A stretch of DNA of 64,000 bases from Verrucomicrobiaceae bacterium (GTDB lineage: Bacteria; Verrucomicrobiota; Verrucomicrobiia; Verrucomicrobiales; Verrucomicrobiaceae). The number at the start of each line of letters is the position of its first letter. The first letter of the stretch is position 1. Location: contig JAIXYN010000046.1 in the NCBI GenBank assembly GCA_027490195.1, forward strand, positions 79,526 through 143,525, in the 5' to 3' direction. Positions 16,099 through 25,967 of this stretch are shown here, one piece after another. A model generated the notes under the pieces. That model had not been told where the DNA came from, made no database searches, and saw nothing but the letters and a program-made list of their open reading frames with translations. The position numbers and the translations under genes are program-made.

Positions 16099-18675
16099 TT
16101 ACTTACCGGCAGTTTTTTGCGCGACCTGCTGCTGCCGCTGTTTCGCCTTGAGCAATACTTGCGACGCCAATGTCGGTTCTTCATTCTTCCGCTGTTCGCA
16201 GGTGGTGATGACGTGCTCTAAAATAGCCCTCGCTTCCTGAGGCCGTCCACTTTCCTGCAGGTTATCCGCCAGCGGTAGAAACCGGGCCAGTGATGCTACC
16301 TCACCCGTCAGTTGATTCAACAACGCCGGGAGCTGTTGCAGCAGGATGTCGGCTTCTGCGGCACTTTGCATCTTGAGAAGTGTGAGCGACTGCTGGACCA
16401 GCAGCCCTGCCGCATCGGAAGGCAGCAGCCCATCGATCAGCCGCACTCGATCCAGCCAAGCGTCGCCCAACACTCGCGCTTCCTCGGGCTGATTCATGTC
16501 GCGCAGTGTGGCGATCAATGACTCCACCCTGAGCAGCGTGTAGCCATGCGCCGGTCCAAGCTGCTGATCGCACACCTTCAGCTCGGTACGCAGCAGTGCC
16601 AGATTGCCGGCGAAATCTCCGGACTTCACCAGCGTATGGCTCAAGGCCTTGAGAGTGGCCTTTGCCTTCGAATATTCGGGTCCCACTGTGTGCCAATAAA
16701 TGTCCAGCGCCCGGCGCCCGCACTTGATCGACTCTTCCACCCGCCCGGCCTCGCGGCAGTGTTTCGCCAGACGTCCAATCACACGAGCCGTGATCGAATG
16801 TCTCTCGCCGTACTTCTCCATGGCATAGTCACAGGTTTCACGTCCGAGCTTCAAAGCTTCCTCTTTCTGTCCGAGACCAAAAATCGCCGTCATCAACTCG
16901 ATGCGCGCCACGATGATGTCGAAGTGGTCTGCCTTCGCTTCGTAGTGGGCAAGGCATGAGCGCAGCAGCGTCTCGGCCTCACGGAGGGCGTGCTTGCCCT
17001 TCACCTCCTGAACGAGTTCCTCCGCCAGCGCGTACTTGGTTTTGTAAATCTGTGCATCCTCTGGTGCCAGATGCGCCTCCTGCCAGATCATGATCCTGCG
17101 TAGTTCATCGCGTGTTTCGCGGCCCTTCATGCCTGCCGCACTTGAAAAGTGCATCTCTTTCAACACCACCCTGTAACGCATGCTCCAAAGCAGTGGATCA
17201 TTTGCGTCCAACTGAGGCTCCACTTCTGCCAACACCTCACGGTACAACTTCAGATCTACCGGTTTGTTCAGCAGCGTGGACAGCTCCTGCAGCATGAATG
17301 CTTTGCGTCTTGGATCGCCTTGAAAATCGCGCACCCGCCGCAGCAGCTCCCGCAGCATTTGCTCAGGATCCACTTCCCGTCCTACCAAATACTCATCCAT
17401 GCCATGCACCGTCTCCAGGATGATGGATGCGATCTCGTCTGACTCCTGCTTATGCTGCAGCGCCACAAACTCTGCGGCACGCGCTTTCACCGCCTGGTAA
17501 ACCGACACCCCCGTCCCTATGATCAGCGATGCCGCGATGCCGACAATGCCCAGAGTCGCCGCCTTGTTCCGCCGCGCCAGCTTCCACAGCCGCTCACGTG
17601 AGCCCACCGCTCTTGATTGAATCAGCTCCCCATTCAGAAACCGGTCCAGTTCATCCGCCAAAAATCCCGCGCTCGGCAGCCGCCTTGCAGGCTGCTTTTC
17701 CAGGCAGCGCAAAATCAATGTCGCCAGATCCGGCTGCAATCGTTGCAGCGATGCAGCCGACACATTCTCAGGCCTTCCCTTTTCCTCCTTCGTCTCCTTT
17801 CTCACCGTCAGTTTTCCTGATGAGCTGATCTCCGGCTCCTCCTGCGTGATTCGTCTCATCACCTCCACGGCACTGCCTCCGGTGAAAGGCAGCTTGTCCG
17901 TCAGCATCTGAAACAGCATCACCCCCAGCGCCCACACATCGCTTGCCATCGTCACTTCCTTGGACTTCCCCGCCGCCTGCTCTGGACTCATGTAGTGCGG
18001 CGTGCCCACATACGCGTTGCTTCGCGTGAGCTGAAACTCCGCATCCAGCAGCTTCGCCAGCCCAAAGTCTGACAGCATCGGCTTCCCGCTGACATCCAGC
18101 AAAATGTTCGCTGGCTTCAGATCCCGGTGCAGCACCCCATGCTCATGAGCATACTGCACTGCTCGCGCTATACGGCTCATGAACGTGGCCGCCTCGTGGT
18201 CCGGCATGATCCCACGCTTTTTCAAACGATCTGCCAGTGATCCTCCCTCCGCTAGGCGCATGGTGAAGTAGGGCATGCCGTCTTCTTCGCCGCTCTCGTA
18301 GATCGGCACGATGTCCGGATGGTCCAGTTGCGCGATGGCCTGCGTCTCCGCCCGGAACCGCGCCGCCTCCTCGCGGGTCGCGAAGTGCGCATTACGCACC
18401 ACCTTCAGCGCCACCACGCGCTTCAGCTTCACGTCCTCCGCCTCATACACGATGCCCATTCCACCGCTGGCGATCTCACGCACCAGCCGGTAGCCCGCAA
18501 ACTCACAGGGTAGCATCAAAACACGCATGGGCAGCGCGGCCACCGGGCCCTGCTGCCCGGTCACATGATCCACCTCCAGCCCTTCCTGCAGCAGGCAGAC
18601 CAAACACACGCCGTCGCGCTCCAGCCTTCCAGAGCAGACTGGACATGTGGATGGCTCGTTGACGGCAGGAGTCAT
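16099..18675 (-). CDS. Membrane Ser/Thr protein kinase with N-terminal zinc ribbon and C-terminal TPR region
   Basis: This 858-residue protein opens with a CPVC...CLVC zinc-ribbon-like knuckle. A Hanks-type kinase domain follows (about residues 60-355) with the Gly loop IASGGMG, VALK lysine, HRDLKPAN catalytic loop, DFG (SDFGLAK) and APE-region GTPHYMSPEQ, so all catalytic residues are present. One membrane helix lies near 385-407, and the remaining ~450 residues are TPR-like helices, probably extracytoplasmic. The ATG at 18675 fits the CPVC start and leaves 31 nt to the upstream sigma gene. Sigma-factor/kinase neighbours of this kind are common in Planctomycetes and Verrucomicrobia, where the kinase is thought to act with the sigma factor. 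The autotransporter downstream is a likely target. Confidence 0.88.
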   Translation of the reverse strand: MTPAVNEPSTCPVCSGRLERDGVCLVCLLQEGLEVDHVTGQQGPVAALPMRVLMLPCEFAGYRLVREIASGGMGIVYEAEDVKLKRVVALKVVRNAHFATREEAARFRAETQAIAQLDHPDIVPIYESGEEDGMPYFTMRLAEGGSLADRLKKRGIMPDHEAATFMSRIARAVQYAHEHGVLHRDLKPANILLDVSGKPMLSDFGLAKLLDAEFQLTRSNAYVGTPHYMSPEQAAGKSKEVTMASDVWALGVMLFQMLTDKLPFTGGSAVEVMRRITQEEPEISSSGKLTVRKETKEEKGRPENVSAASLQRLQPDLATLILRCLEKQPARRLPSAGFLADELDRFLNGELIQSRAVGSRERLWKLARRNKAATLGIVGIAASLIIGTGVSVYQAVKARAAEFVALQHKQESDEIASIILETVHGMDEYLVGREVDPEQMLRELLRRVRDFQGDPRRKAFMLQELSTLLNKPVDLKLYREVLAEVEPQLDANDPLLWSMRYRVVLKEMHFSSAAGMKGRETRDELRRIMIWQEAHLAPEDAQIYKTKYALAEELVQEVKGKHALREAETLLRSCLAHYEAKADHFDIIVARIELMTAIFGLGQKEEALKLGRETCDYAMEKYGERHSITARVIGRLAKHCREAGRVEESIKCGRRALDIYWHTVGPEYSKAKATLKALSHTLVKSGDFAGNLALLRTELKVCDQQLGPAHGYTLLRVESLIATLRDMNQPEEARVLGDAWLDRVRLIDGLLPSDAAGLLVQQSLTLLKMQSAAEADILLQQLPALLNQLTGEVASLARFLPLADNLQESGRPQEARAILEHVITTCEQRKNEEPTLASQVLLKAKQRQQQVAQKTAGK

Positions 18676-18706
18676 GCGGGAGGTGAATACCTGGTTCAGA
18701 CACGCT

Positions 18707-19480
18707 TCATGCCGCCATGGACAACAGGCCCACCAAGTAGCGCAGTTCGTCGTCCACCTCTTCATCCTGTGAAACAATGGTTCTCACCTCCGTGCGCAGC
18801 AGGATGCCAAACCGCCGGCGCAAATCGGTGGCTGCTTTGCGCACCGCACCGTGCGACATGCCATGGCGCCTGGCCAACTCCTCCCAGTCCGGTCCCGCAC
18901 CACCGCTGGCAAAGGTGCGCTGGCGCAGTTCCTGAAGAAACTCGCTGCGCTCGCGCTGCTCAAGCTCCTCCTCCAACCGATGCATCGCACGATCCACCAA
19001 GGCGCGCGCCCAGCCGTGGTCAAAAGCCCTGTCCGGTGACTGCCCTTCGATCAAAGCTGGCTCGTCAATCCGCGAATCCATTTCATCCAAGGCCAGCAGA
19101 ACTGCTCCGCCACCACGCTTCGCCGCATGATTGCGGTGATGCTGATTGTGAAGCCAGTTGGTGAAGCACCGCAGCAGAAAGCTGCGGAACCGCACTTCGC
19201 CGCGCTGCACATTCTTCAGCATGTCAGACGAGAGCAGGTGCTCAAAAAATCCCTGCACTTCATCCGAGGCTGACTCGTGGGATGATCCACGCTGCCTCGC
19301 AAACACATATAAGGGCCGCCAATAGGCCCTGGCCAGACGCTCCAGCCCAGTCAGGACTTCCTCCTCTTCTTTGGCCGCCTGGATCATTGACCACAGAGTG
19401 GCAGGAAACAAACCGCTGTTACCTGCTGGAACAACCACTGAATTTGAGTGATTATTTGTGATTGTTTTTGAGCACCTCAT
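18707..19480 (-). CDS. ECF-type RNA polymerase sigma factor
   Basis: This 257-residue protein has the PVC-specific ECF layout. It begins with an ATLWSMIQAA lead and a region-2-like segment (RPLYVFARQRG...DEVQGFFEHLL). A charged RFRSFLLRCFTNWLHNQ segment follows, and then a C-terminal region-4 HTH (WEELARRHGMSHGAVRKAATDLRRRFG). It is longer than ordinary ECF factors, as is usual for the kinase-linked families. I chose the ATG at 19480 because longer in-frame starts would run into the divergent bioA gene. It lies directly upstream of the kinase gene. No anti-sigma gene is present, so the kinase may be the regulator. Confidence 0.82.
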   Translation of the reverse strand: MRCSKTITNNHSNSVVVPAGNSGLFPATLWSMIQAAKEEEEVLTGLERLARAYWRPLYVFARQRGSSHESASDEVQGFFEHLLSSDMLKNVQRGEVRFRSFLLRCFTNWLHNQHHRNHAAKRGGGAVLLALDEMDSRIDEPALIEGQSPDRAFDHGWARALVDRAMHRLEEELEQRERSEFLQELRQRTFASGGAGPDWEELARRHGMSHGAVRKAATDLRRRFGILLRTEVRTIVSQDEEVDDELRYLVGLLSMAA

Positions 19481-19571
19481 GCCTTCATAAAGTTCTGATA
19501 CTAAATGCTTCACAGATAGAATAGCATACGCACAAGAAAAAGTTCTTTGCTGTAAAAAGAACGCAAGCCTC

Positions 19572-20825
19572 ATGCCACACCTTCCAGACCTGACCTCCCT
19601 CGACCAGCAACACCTCTGGCACCCATTCACCCCCATGCGGCAGTGGTGTGCGCCGGATCACACACCTCTGATGCTGGTGGAGGGAAAAGGCTGCACATTG
19701 CGCGACCAGTTCGGCAACGAGTATCTCGACGGCAACGCATCCATCTGGACGAACGCCCATGGCCACACGCATCCGGCCATCAATGCAGCCATCATCGAGC
19801 AACTCGGCAAGGTGGCTCATACCTCCTTCCTCGGTTTCACCCATGAACCGGCCATCCGCCTGGCCAAGGAACTCGTTGACCTGCTGCCCGGCGGCAAAAT
19901 CACCCGCGCCTTTTTCACCGACAACGGCTCCACCGCCATCGAGTCCGCCGTGCGGATGTCCCTGCAGTTCTGGAAGCAAAACGGCAGGCCGGAGCGTGAC
20001 ACGCTCATCGCCTTTGACCGCGCCTACCATGGCGACACCCTCGGCGCTGCAAGCTTGGGCGGCATTCCGCTGTTCAAGGGCAGTGGGAATGATTTCGGCT
20101 ATCGAGTGATCACGGTCCCGAGCCTTGAGGCTCTTGATTCCTTGAATGCGGAAGAACGCCAGCGCATTGCCGCGGTGGTGATCGAGCCTCTCATCCAAGG
20201 TGCCGCTGGCATGCGCCTCTGGCCCAAGGGCATGCTCCAGAAGCTGGATTCCTGGTGCTCCGAACAGGACATCTTTCTGATCCTCGACGAGGTCATGACT
20301 GGCTTTGGCCGCACCGGCAAAATGTTTGCCTGCGAGCATGAAGGCGTCGTGCCAGATTTCCTCTGCCTCGCGAAGGGCCTCACCGGCGGCTATCTGCCCC
20401 TAGCGGTGACTTTGACGACGGAGCGCGTGTTTGAGGGTTTCCTGGGGGAACCGCACGAAGGCCGCACGTTCTTCTATGGTCACAGCTTCGCCGGCAGCCA
20501 GCTCGGCTGTGCTGCTGCACTCGCCAGTCTGCAGGTGTTCCGTGACGAACGCGTGCTGGAGCAGATGCCGGCCAAAATCGCCCGTTTAGGCGAACTGATG
20601 GCGGACCTTCCCGGCTTCCGTCAGTGTGGCATGATCGCGGCCATGACGATTGATTCGTCCGATCTGAGCCTTGGCTCAAAAGTCTGCCTCGCCGCCCGTA
20701 AACACGGCCTGCTGACGCGCCCCATCGGCAACACCATCGTGCTGATGCCGCCGCTCTGCGTCACACTGGAAGAACTCGAGCGCATGGTGGCCGCGCTCAA
20801 AGCCGCTTTGAATGAGGTCACGTAA
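19572..20825 (+). CDS. bioA: Adenosylmethionine-8-amino-7-oxononanoate aminotransferase
   Basis: BioA makes 7,8-diaminopelargonic acid from KAPA using S-adenosylmethionine as amino donor, in the biotin pathway and with a PLP cofactor. The 417-residue length is typical. It shows the family start [12 protein letters not shown], the DGNASIWTN substrate segment and the [10 protein letters not shown] and YHGDT PLP-binding motifs. It also has the aspartate in [12 protein letters not shown] and the Schiff-base lysine in [14 protein letters not shown]. No other bio gene is adjacent. Its 3' end overlaps the convergent phosphate transporter gene by 8 nt. The divergent neighbour is the ECF sigma gene. 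Confidence 0.93.
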   Translation: MPHLPDLTSLDQQHLWHPFTPMRQWCAPDHTPLMLVEGKGCTLRDQFGNEYLDGNASIWTNAHGHTHPAINAAIIEQLGKVAHTSFLGFTHEPAIRLAKELVDLLPGGKITRAFFTDNGSTAIESAVRMSLQFWKQNGRPERDTLIAFDRAYHGDTLGAASLGGIPLFKGSGNDFGYRVITVPSLEALDSLNAEERQRIAAVVIEPLIQGAAGMRLWPKGMLQKLDSWCSEQDIFLILDEVMTGFGRTGKMFACEHEGVVPDFLCLAKGLTGGYLPLAVTLTTERVFEGFLGEPHEGRTFFYGHSFAGSQLGCAAALASLQVFRDERVLEQMPAKIARLGELMADLPGFRQCGMIAAMTIDSSDLSLGSKVCLAARKHGLLTRPIGNTIVLMPPLCVTLEELERMVAALKAALNEVT

Positions 20826-21930
20826 CCGGCGTGCCGAACAACTTGAAGAGCGCGTAACTCAGCAGCCCCGTGACTGGAATGGTCAGCACCCAGGCCCAAA
20901 TGATGCGCTTCACGACTCCCCACTTGATGGCGTTGAACCGCTTTGCCGTGCCGACCCCCATGATGCTGGTGGTGATGGCGTGTGTGGTGGAAACAGGCAT
21001 GCCGAAATGCGCGGCTGTAAGCAGCACCGTAGCGGCAGTCGTCTCAGCCGCGAAACCATGCACCGGCTGCAGTTTCACCAGCTTGTGACCAAGCGTCTTG
21101 ATGATGCGCCAGCCCCCGGCTGCCGTACCGGCAGCCATCGTCAGGGCGCAGGCGATTTTGATCCAGAGAGGGATCTGATCGCTTTTTTCACCCAGCGACT
21201 CGATGCGCAGGAAGCTGAGCCAGTCGGGAATCTGGGCCAGATCGCCGGACTTTGTCCCTGCGAGCAAGGCGAGGGCGATGATGCCCATCGTTTTCTGCGC
21301 GTCATTCGAACCATGGCTGAACCCCATGAAGCCCGCGCTTAAGATCTGAAGTTTGCCGAACACGCCGCTGACCATGCGCGGCTTGAGAATGCCAAACAGA
21401 TGGTTCAAGGTCGAGATCAGCAGATAGAGAAACGTCATCACCAGAAATCCGAGCAACAACCCGGCAATCGGTGAACTGATCATCGGCAAGACAACTTTGT
21501 AGAGCAGGCCGCCGCCTTCAAACCATGGCTTCCCGGCTGCGGGAGCCTTGGACCAGATGAGCACCGACCAGTTGCCACTGGCTGTAGCCAGGGTGGCCCC
21601 GGTGAGCCCGCCGACCAAGGCATGGCTTGAACTCGAAGGCAGACCAAACCACCAGGTGATCAGATTCCAGACGATGCCGCCCAGCAACGCACAAATGATG
21701 GTCTGCGTGGTGACAAACGCCGAATCCACCAGACCCGAAGAGATGGTCTTCGCCACCGCCGTGCCAAACATCGCCCCAACCAGATTGGTCATGGCCGCCA
21801 GAATGATCGCCATGCGCGGCGTGAGCACCTTCGTGGACACCACGGTCGCGATGGAATTGGCGGTGTCGTGAAAGCCGTTGATGTATTCAAAAATCAACGC
21901 CACCACCACCACGGTAAGAACGAGTGTCAT
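20818..21930 (-). CDS. pit: Inorganic phosphate transporter, PiT family
   Basis: This 370-residue protein is made of hydrophobic helices with the two PiT (PHO4) signatures. The N-terminal repeat is EYINGFHDTANSIATVVSTK; the C-terminal repeat is HFGMPVSTTHAITTSIMGVG. PiT carriers import phosphate or metal-phosphate with H+ or Na+ across the inner membrane. The DUF47 gene ends 13 nt upstream and is its usual partner. The exact coupling ion cannot be read from the sequence. Confidence 0.92.
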   Translation of the reverse strand: MTLVLTVVVVALIFEYINGFHDTANSIATVVSTKVLTPRMAIILAAMTNLVGAMFGTAVAKTISSGLVDSAFVTTQTIICALLGGIVWNLITWWFGLPSSSSHALVGGLTGATLATASGNWSVLIWSKAPAAGKPWFEGGGLLYKVVLPMISSPIAGLLLGFLVMTFLYLLISTLNHLFGILKPRMVSGVFGKLQILSAGFMGFSHGSNDAQKTMGIIALALLAGTKSGDLAQIPDWLSFLRIESLGEKSDQIPLWIKIACALTMAAGTAAGGWRIIKTLGHKLVKLQPVHGFAAETTAATVLLTAAHFGMPVSTTHAITTSIMGVGTAKRFNAIKWGVVKRIIWAWVLTIPVTGLLSYALFKLFGTPVT

Positions 21931-21943
21931 GCGCGGTGGGCGT

Positions 21944-22573
21944 TCAGGAGTTCTTCAAAACGATGTGCGCGACGACGTTGCCCGCGTCGCGGCAGCGGTC
22001 CACGACCTTTTCCATCAGGTCGTAGAGATCCTTGAGGATGACGACCATCACAGCGTCCTTCTCAGCGTTGTACAGCACCCGCAGGCACTCGATCATAAGC
22101 TTGTCAGCCTCTCCTTCGACCTGCTGAATCTGGTCATTCAAATCCTTCACCCGTTCGAGATGGATCTTTTTGCGCAGCTCGACCACCATGGTGAGAACCA
22201 CCTCGGCGGCGGCGTCCATGAATTTGACCTGCCGGGAAAAATCCACTCCAGCCAAGCGCTCACTGCAGATCAGGAGGCGTTCGGCGATTTTCTCGACCGT
22301 CTTGGGAATCTTGTAAAGTGCATTGGCCAGCGACTCAATGTCCTCACGCTCAAGCTCAGTGACAAAGGTTTTGCACAGCGCCTCGTCGATTTGCTGGGTG
22401 ATCTTCTTGTCCTCCCGGCGTGCCGCGATGAAGGCGTCGAGGTTTTGCGGCGCGGCGGGATCAGAGAGCAGCTTGTGCAGAGACTGGACGCTCTGCCTAG
22501 CGTGACTGGCGCTGGATTCGAGCAGATCATAAAACACATCTGATTTGCCGAAAATCTTTTGGAAGGAAATCAT
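21944..22573 (-). CDS. DUF47 (PhoU-like) accessory protein of the PiT transporter
   Basis: This 209-residue all-helical protein has the DUF47/TIGR00153 character: an ISFQKIFGKSDVFYDLLESSA lead, a charged central helix and a terminal segment KDLYDLMEKVVDRCRDAGNVV that resembles the PhoU metal-binding E/D-rich pattern. DUF47 genes sit next to PiT genes in many bacteria, and their products are thought to modulate the transporter. The order here is DUF47 then PiT, spaced 13 nt, consistent with one transcript. Confidence 0.9.
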   Translation of the reverse strand: MISFQKIFGKSDVFYDLLESSASHARQSVQSLHKLLSDPAAPQNLDAFIAARREDKKITQQIDEALCKTFVTELEREDIESLANALYKIPKTVEKIAERLLICSERLAGVDFSRQVKFMDAAAEVVLTMVVELRKKIHLERVKDLNDQIQQVEGEADKLMIECLRVLYNAEKDAVMVVILKDLYDLMEKVVDRCRDAGNVVAHIVLKNS

Positions 22574-22693
22574 GGGGAGAATCCGTCAGTGGACGGGGCA
22601 GCCAGTTAGAGCGAGCAGCATGGGGGCTGTCAAGGCAACCAGACTATGTCAGTGTGACGAAACAGACACAAGTACACTCAAGTTCCATAACAA

Positions 22694-22728
22694 CAAAAAA
22701 CCCACCCGCAGCATGCCGCAGATGGGTT
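22694..22728 (-). terminator. Rho-independent terminator of the P-II gene
   Basis: On the minus strand the arms AACCCA and TGGGTT (outer stem, with further pairing CTGCGGCA/TGCTGCGG inside) form a hairpin directly followed by a run of T residues. It begins about 31 nt after the P-II stop codon and separates this gene from the DUF47/PiT pair. Confidence 0.82.
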
Positions 22729-22759
22729 CATTTGTAAATTCAGAGCTTTAGGGCGGAAA

Positions 22760-23119
<360 letters not shown>

Positions 23120-23288
23120 TTAGTAGTGTGGTTCACGAATTGCAACGATCAGAACCGTCGGAAGATGATTTTCCTGGCCCAATCTTTTGCGAATACAAGT
23201 CTTAGCCAGAAGCGTGCCAACTTCGCGGCTGATTTCTTTCTCACGCCAAAAGCCATCATCTCTTAAAGGAGTGCCGGATTGCAAACCC

Positions 23289-24224
23289 ATGGGCTTTCGC
23301 TTACCTCGGGCCATGCTCCGCACCGCCGCGCTTCTGGCCACCCTAGTTCTCTGCCTCCGACTCTCATGCCCCGCCCAGGATTCCCCGGTGGAATTGAAGC
23401 TGTATTGGGAGCCCGGCGTGACTTACCTCCAGGAATCAGACACCGACACGACGAATTTCCTGACCGCTCTCGGCAAGACCACCGACCAGAAGCTGCGCCT
23501 GCATCAGACCACTGCCATCACCGTCAGCAAGACGCCCGCAGGCCAGACCGAAGCCAAGGTACTGATCACAGCCCTCCTTGGCGAAATGAGCTTCGAGGGC
23601 AAAAGCTATGTCTTTGATTCGAGAAATCCCGGCTCCTCCAGCCCCCAGTTGCAGCAGACTCTCGGCGGGACTGCCGGCAAAGGCTTCACCCTCGTCTATG
23701 ATGAAAAGGGTGAATTCGTCGATGCCAAAGACACCGGCTCCATGGTCACAGGAGGTGTCGAACCCGATCTGAACTCCATCGCCACCGCCCGCCAGCTCGC
23801 CACGCTTTATCGCCGCTCTCTGGAAATGGGCCTGCCCAAAATCCCGGTCAGCCCAGGTGACAAATGGATCTCCGACGAACTCGTTCCCTTCCCCCAGGCC
23901 GGCACGGTTCAAGTGAAGCTGAACGCCAAATTCGACGGCGTCGTTGACCGCGAAGGCCGTCGGCAGGCCCAGATCGCCTTCGAAGGCACCATGAAATCCA
24001 AGCCCGACAAAGACAGCACTGGCCGCGAACTCGACACCGAGCGCTCCGTGACCTTTGGCGACAATTCCAAGGTCAACGGCCACATCTTCTATGATCTGGA
24101 GCGCAAAACCATCTCCCTGGCCGTCTTTTCCGCCGCCATTCAGCTCAAAGTGGAGGGCAAGCCGATGCCCGTCCACCAGCAGGTCACCACCCGCCTGGTC
24201 TCGATGAAGCCGACCGCTCCCTGA
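23289..24224 (+). CDS. Secreted DUF6263-like protein of unknown function
   Basis: This protein of about 311 residues has a signal peptide (core AALLATLVLCLRLSCPAQ) and a beta-rich body with alternating charged strands (VELKLYWEPGVTYLQES...TDQKLRLHQTTAITV). The layout resembles DUF6263 proteins of PVC bacteria. No catalytic residues were recognised. ATGs at 23289 and 23313 are both possible; an AAGGAG lies 17 nt before the first, too far for confidence. It stands alone, with no operon partner on its strand. The 24225-24408 stretch after it shows nothing recognisable. Confidence 0.6.
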   Translation: MGFRLPRAMLRTAALLATLVLCLRLSCPAQDSPVELKLYWEPGVTYLQESDTDTTNFLTALGKTTDQKLRLHQTTAITVSKTPAGQTEAKVLITALLGEMSFEGKSYVFDSRNPGSSSPQLQQTLGGTAGKGFTLVYDEKGEFVDAKDTGSMVTGGVEPDLNSIATARQLATLYRRSLEMGLPKIPVSPGDKWISDELVPFPQAGTVQVKLNAKFDGVVDREGRRQAQIAFEGTMKSKPDKDSTGRELDTERSVTFGDNSKVNGHIFYDLERKTISLAVFSAAIQLKVEGKPMPVHQQVTTRLVSMKPTAP

Positions 24225-24408
24225 AGGCTGAGTTGGCAATTGTTGGCGGTGATTTCCAAACGGTTGAAAGCAGCTTTGCCGCTGATCTCAGGACAACTGC
24301 AAACTACCGCCGACAACCTCAAACTCCCCCACCCTTCAAACCGTGATCCTCTTGCCGGTGTGGCGCTCGTCTTACCCCCTCAGGCAGCGCGAGATCGACG
24401 GGTTAAAA

Positions 24409-25047
24409 TCACCCTCCTGTAAGTAGCTTCCGCGCGCGCTCCTGGCAGAAGTGAAACGCTAGGCCCAGACCGGCACCGAGACCGAGGCCGTAAAAAACAC
24501 CCCAGCTGAGCTTCGCGGCCAACGGATGCTCCTTGATGAGGGCTGCCTCAGATAGCCCACCCACGAAGTAACCGATCGCGTTCAGCACGAACAGGACCAA
24601 GAAGACTTTGACCACCACGCGCAGTGCATCAAAGGCGGCCACAAGCATGCAGGCCATCACCATCGTACCGGCGAGCAAACCGGCGATGCTGCCGGGATGA
24701 CCCCGCAACAGCATCCAGCCCGCGATCCATGCCACGGAATACGCGGTGAACGAAAGGCCAAAGAGCTTGTAGAATCGCGATACCGAACCCGGCCCGATGA
24801 TGAGCTGGTGCAGCAGCGGCGCGGTCAGAGCGAGAAACACCACTGCACAGACCGCATACATGCCCGCCTCCCCCACCTGCATGTGGAGCCATTTGCCAAA
24901 CACGGCCCATGGTACAAATCCAGCCACACTGACAACGGTGAACCCAATCATACCCCGTATGAGCGAAGCCCCGAGTGTTGGCACGGGAGAACCTGCCGCA
25001 CGAGCGCGTTCGGCAATGCTTTGGGGATCAAGTTGGAACCAGCTCAT
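24409..25047 (-). CDS. Integral membrane protein of unknown function
   Basis: This 212-residue protein has about six hydrophobic segments (near residues 33-50, 60-80, 95-115, 120-145, 150-165 and 183-200). Loops are short and the C-terminus is basic (CQERARKLLTGG). No transport signature or enzyme motif was recognised. It lies alone between two + strand genes. A YIP1-like or general small-molecule membrane family is possible but not supported by a motif. Confidence 0.6.
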   Translation of the reverse strand: MSWFQLDPQSIAERARAAGSPVPTLGASLIRGMIGFTVVSVAGFVPWAVFGKWLHMQVGEAGMYAVCAVVFLALTAPLLHQLIIGPGSVSRFYKLFGLSFTAYSVAWIAGWMLLRGHPGSIAGLLAGTMVMACMLVAAFDALRVVVKVFLVLFVLNAIGYFVGGLSEAALIKEHPLAAKLSWGVFYGLGLGAGLGLAFHFCQERARKLLTGG

Positions 25048-25169
25048 GGAATGCGGAAAGGTGAAAGTAGCAGATGACGACAGCTAACTACGCCAGAACG
25101 CTCGCACCCGCATGTTTCGTTCTCTGGAATGTACCCGGCATCTCGAGCGTTCTTTGCTTCACCACTTCT

Positions 25170-25715
25170 ATGACTCACTCCCGTTTTGCCTGCCTCTACC
25201 TTGCCCTGGTCATGTCCGCTGCTGCCGCAGATGCACCCGCACCTGTCCAGACCACGCCCAAGCTGGAGAACCTGAACAAACAGATCGCCGAAAATGCAGA
25301 AAACGCCCAGGCCTATTCAAATCGCGCTTATGTGCTGACGCTGCTAGGACGCAAAGATGAGGCGCGCGCAGACCTGAAAAAAGCACTGTCTCTCAATGAC
25401 AAGGCCCCCATGCACAACCGCGCTGGCTGGGCCTACTTCAACCTCGGCGACTACGCCGATGCCGTGCGCGAATTCGAGATCTCCTCAAAGCTCAGCGGCT
25501 TTCAGGCTCACTACGACTACTACTCCTTCGTCCTCGGCTACTGGGGCACCGGAGACACCCAGAAGGCCATCGAGAACTACCAGCTTGCCGTGGAAAAAGA
25601 CCCCCGCCTCGGCAGCTATAAAACACTGCTGGAACGCACCCTCGAATGGACCCCGCTGGAGCAGCGGGCCATGCACGAAATCTATGTGCTGTGGAGCAAG
25701 GCCTGGAAGCCTTGA
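25170..25715 (+). CDS. Secreted TPR-repeat protein
   Basis: This protein of about 181 residues has a signal peptide (MTHSRFACLYLALVMSAAAA) and three tetratricopeptide-like units: NAQAYSNRAYVLTLLGRKDEARADLKKAL, APMHNRAGWAYFNLGDYADAVREFE and a less regular TGDTQKAIENYQLAVEKDP. It probably mediates protein-protein contacts in the periplasm. The ATG at 25170 begins the signal peptide. The gene is monocistronic; a palindromic repeat follows it. Confidence 0.72.
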   Translation: MTHSRFACLYLALVMSAAAADAPAPVQTTPKLENLNKQIAENAENAQAYSNRAYVLTLLGRKDEARADLKKALSLNDKAPMHNRAGWAYFNLGDYADAVREFEISSKLSGFQAHYDYYSFVLGYWGTGDTQKAIENYQLAVEKDPRLGSYKTLLERTLEWTPLEQRAMHEIYVLWSKAWKP

Positions 25716-25775
25716 GCATTGGAACGAATTTGATCGTCCTCCCGGCTCAGCACATCGCGCAGGCAAAAAGCAAAT

Positions 25776-25960
25776 CCCCTCTCCACGCCGAGAATGAGGC
25801 CCTGCCAAAGATACCCTTCGGGGAGAGGTCGGGTGAGGGTTCAGCTTATGCTATCGAAGGCCGAAGAAAGGCTTGCGAAGGCTTCCCGTTTCCCCTCACC
25901 CCAGCCCTCTCCCCGAAGTAAAACAGTCGTAATCCTCGTGAGTCAGGGGCGGGGAGAGGG
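25776..25960. repeat. Nested palindromic intergenic repeat
   Basis: Two sets of inverted arms are nested. The outer arms CCCTCTCCACGCC (25777-25789) and GGCGGGGAGAGGG (25948-25960) pair at 12 of 13 positions. The inner arms CTTCGGGGAGAGGTCGGGTG (from 25816) and CCCTCTCCCCGAAG (ending at 25918) pair around an asymmetric centre. The CCCTCACCC/CCCTCTCC vocabulary is that of widespread bacterial interspersed palindromes. It fills most of the gap between the TPR gene and the convergent GTPase gene and might also end transcription from either side. Confidence 0.65.
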
Positions 25961-25967
25961 AGAGCTG

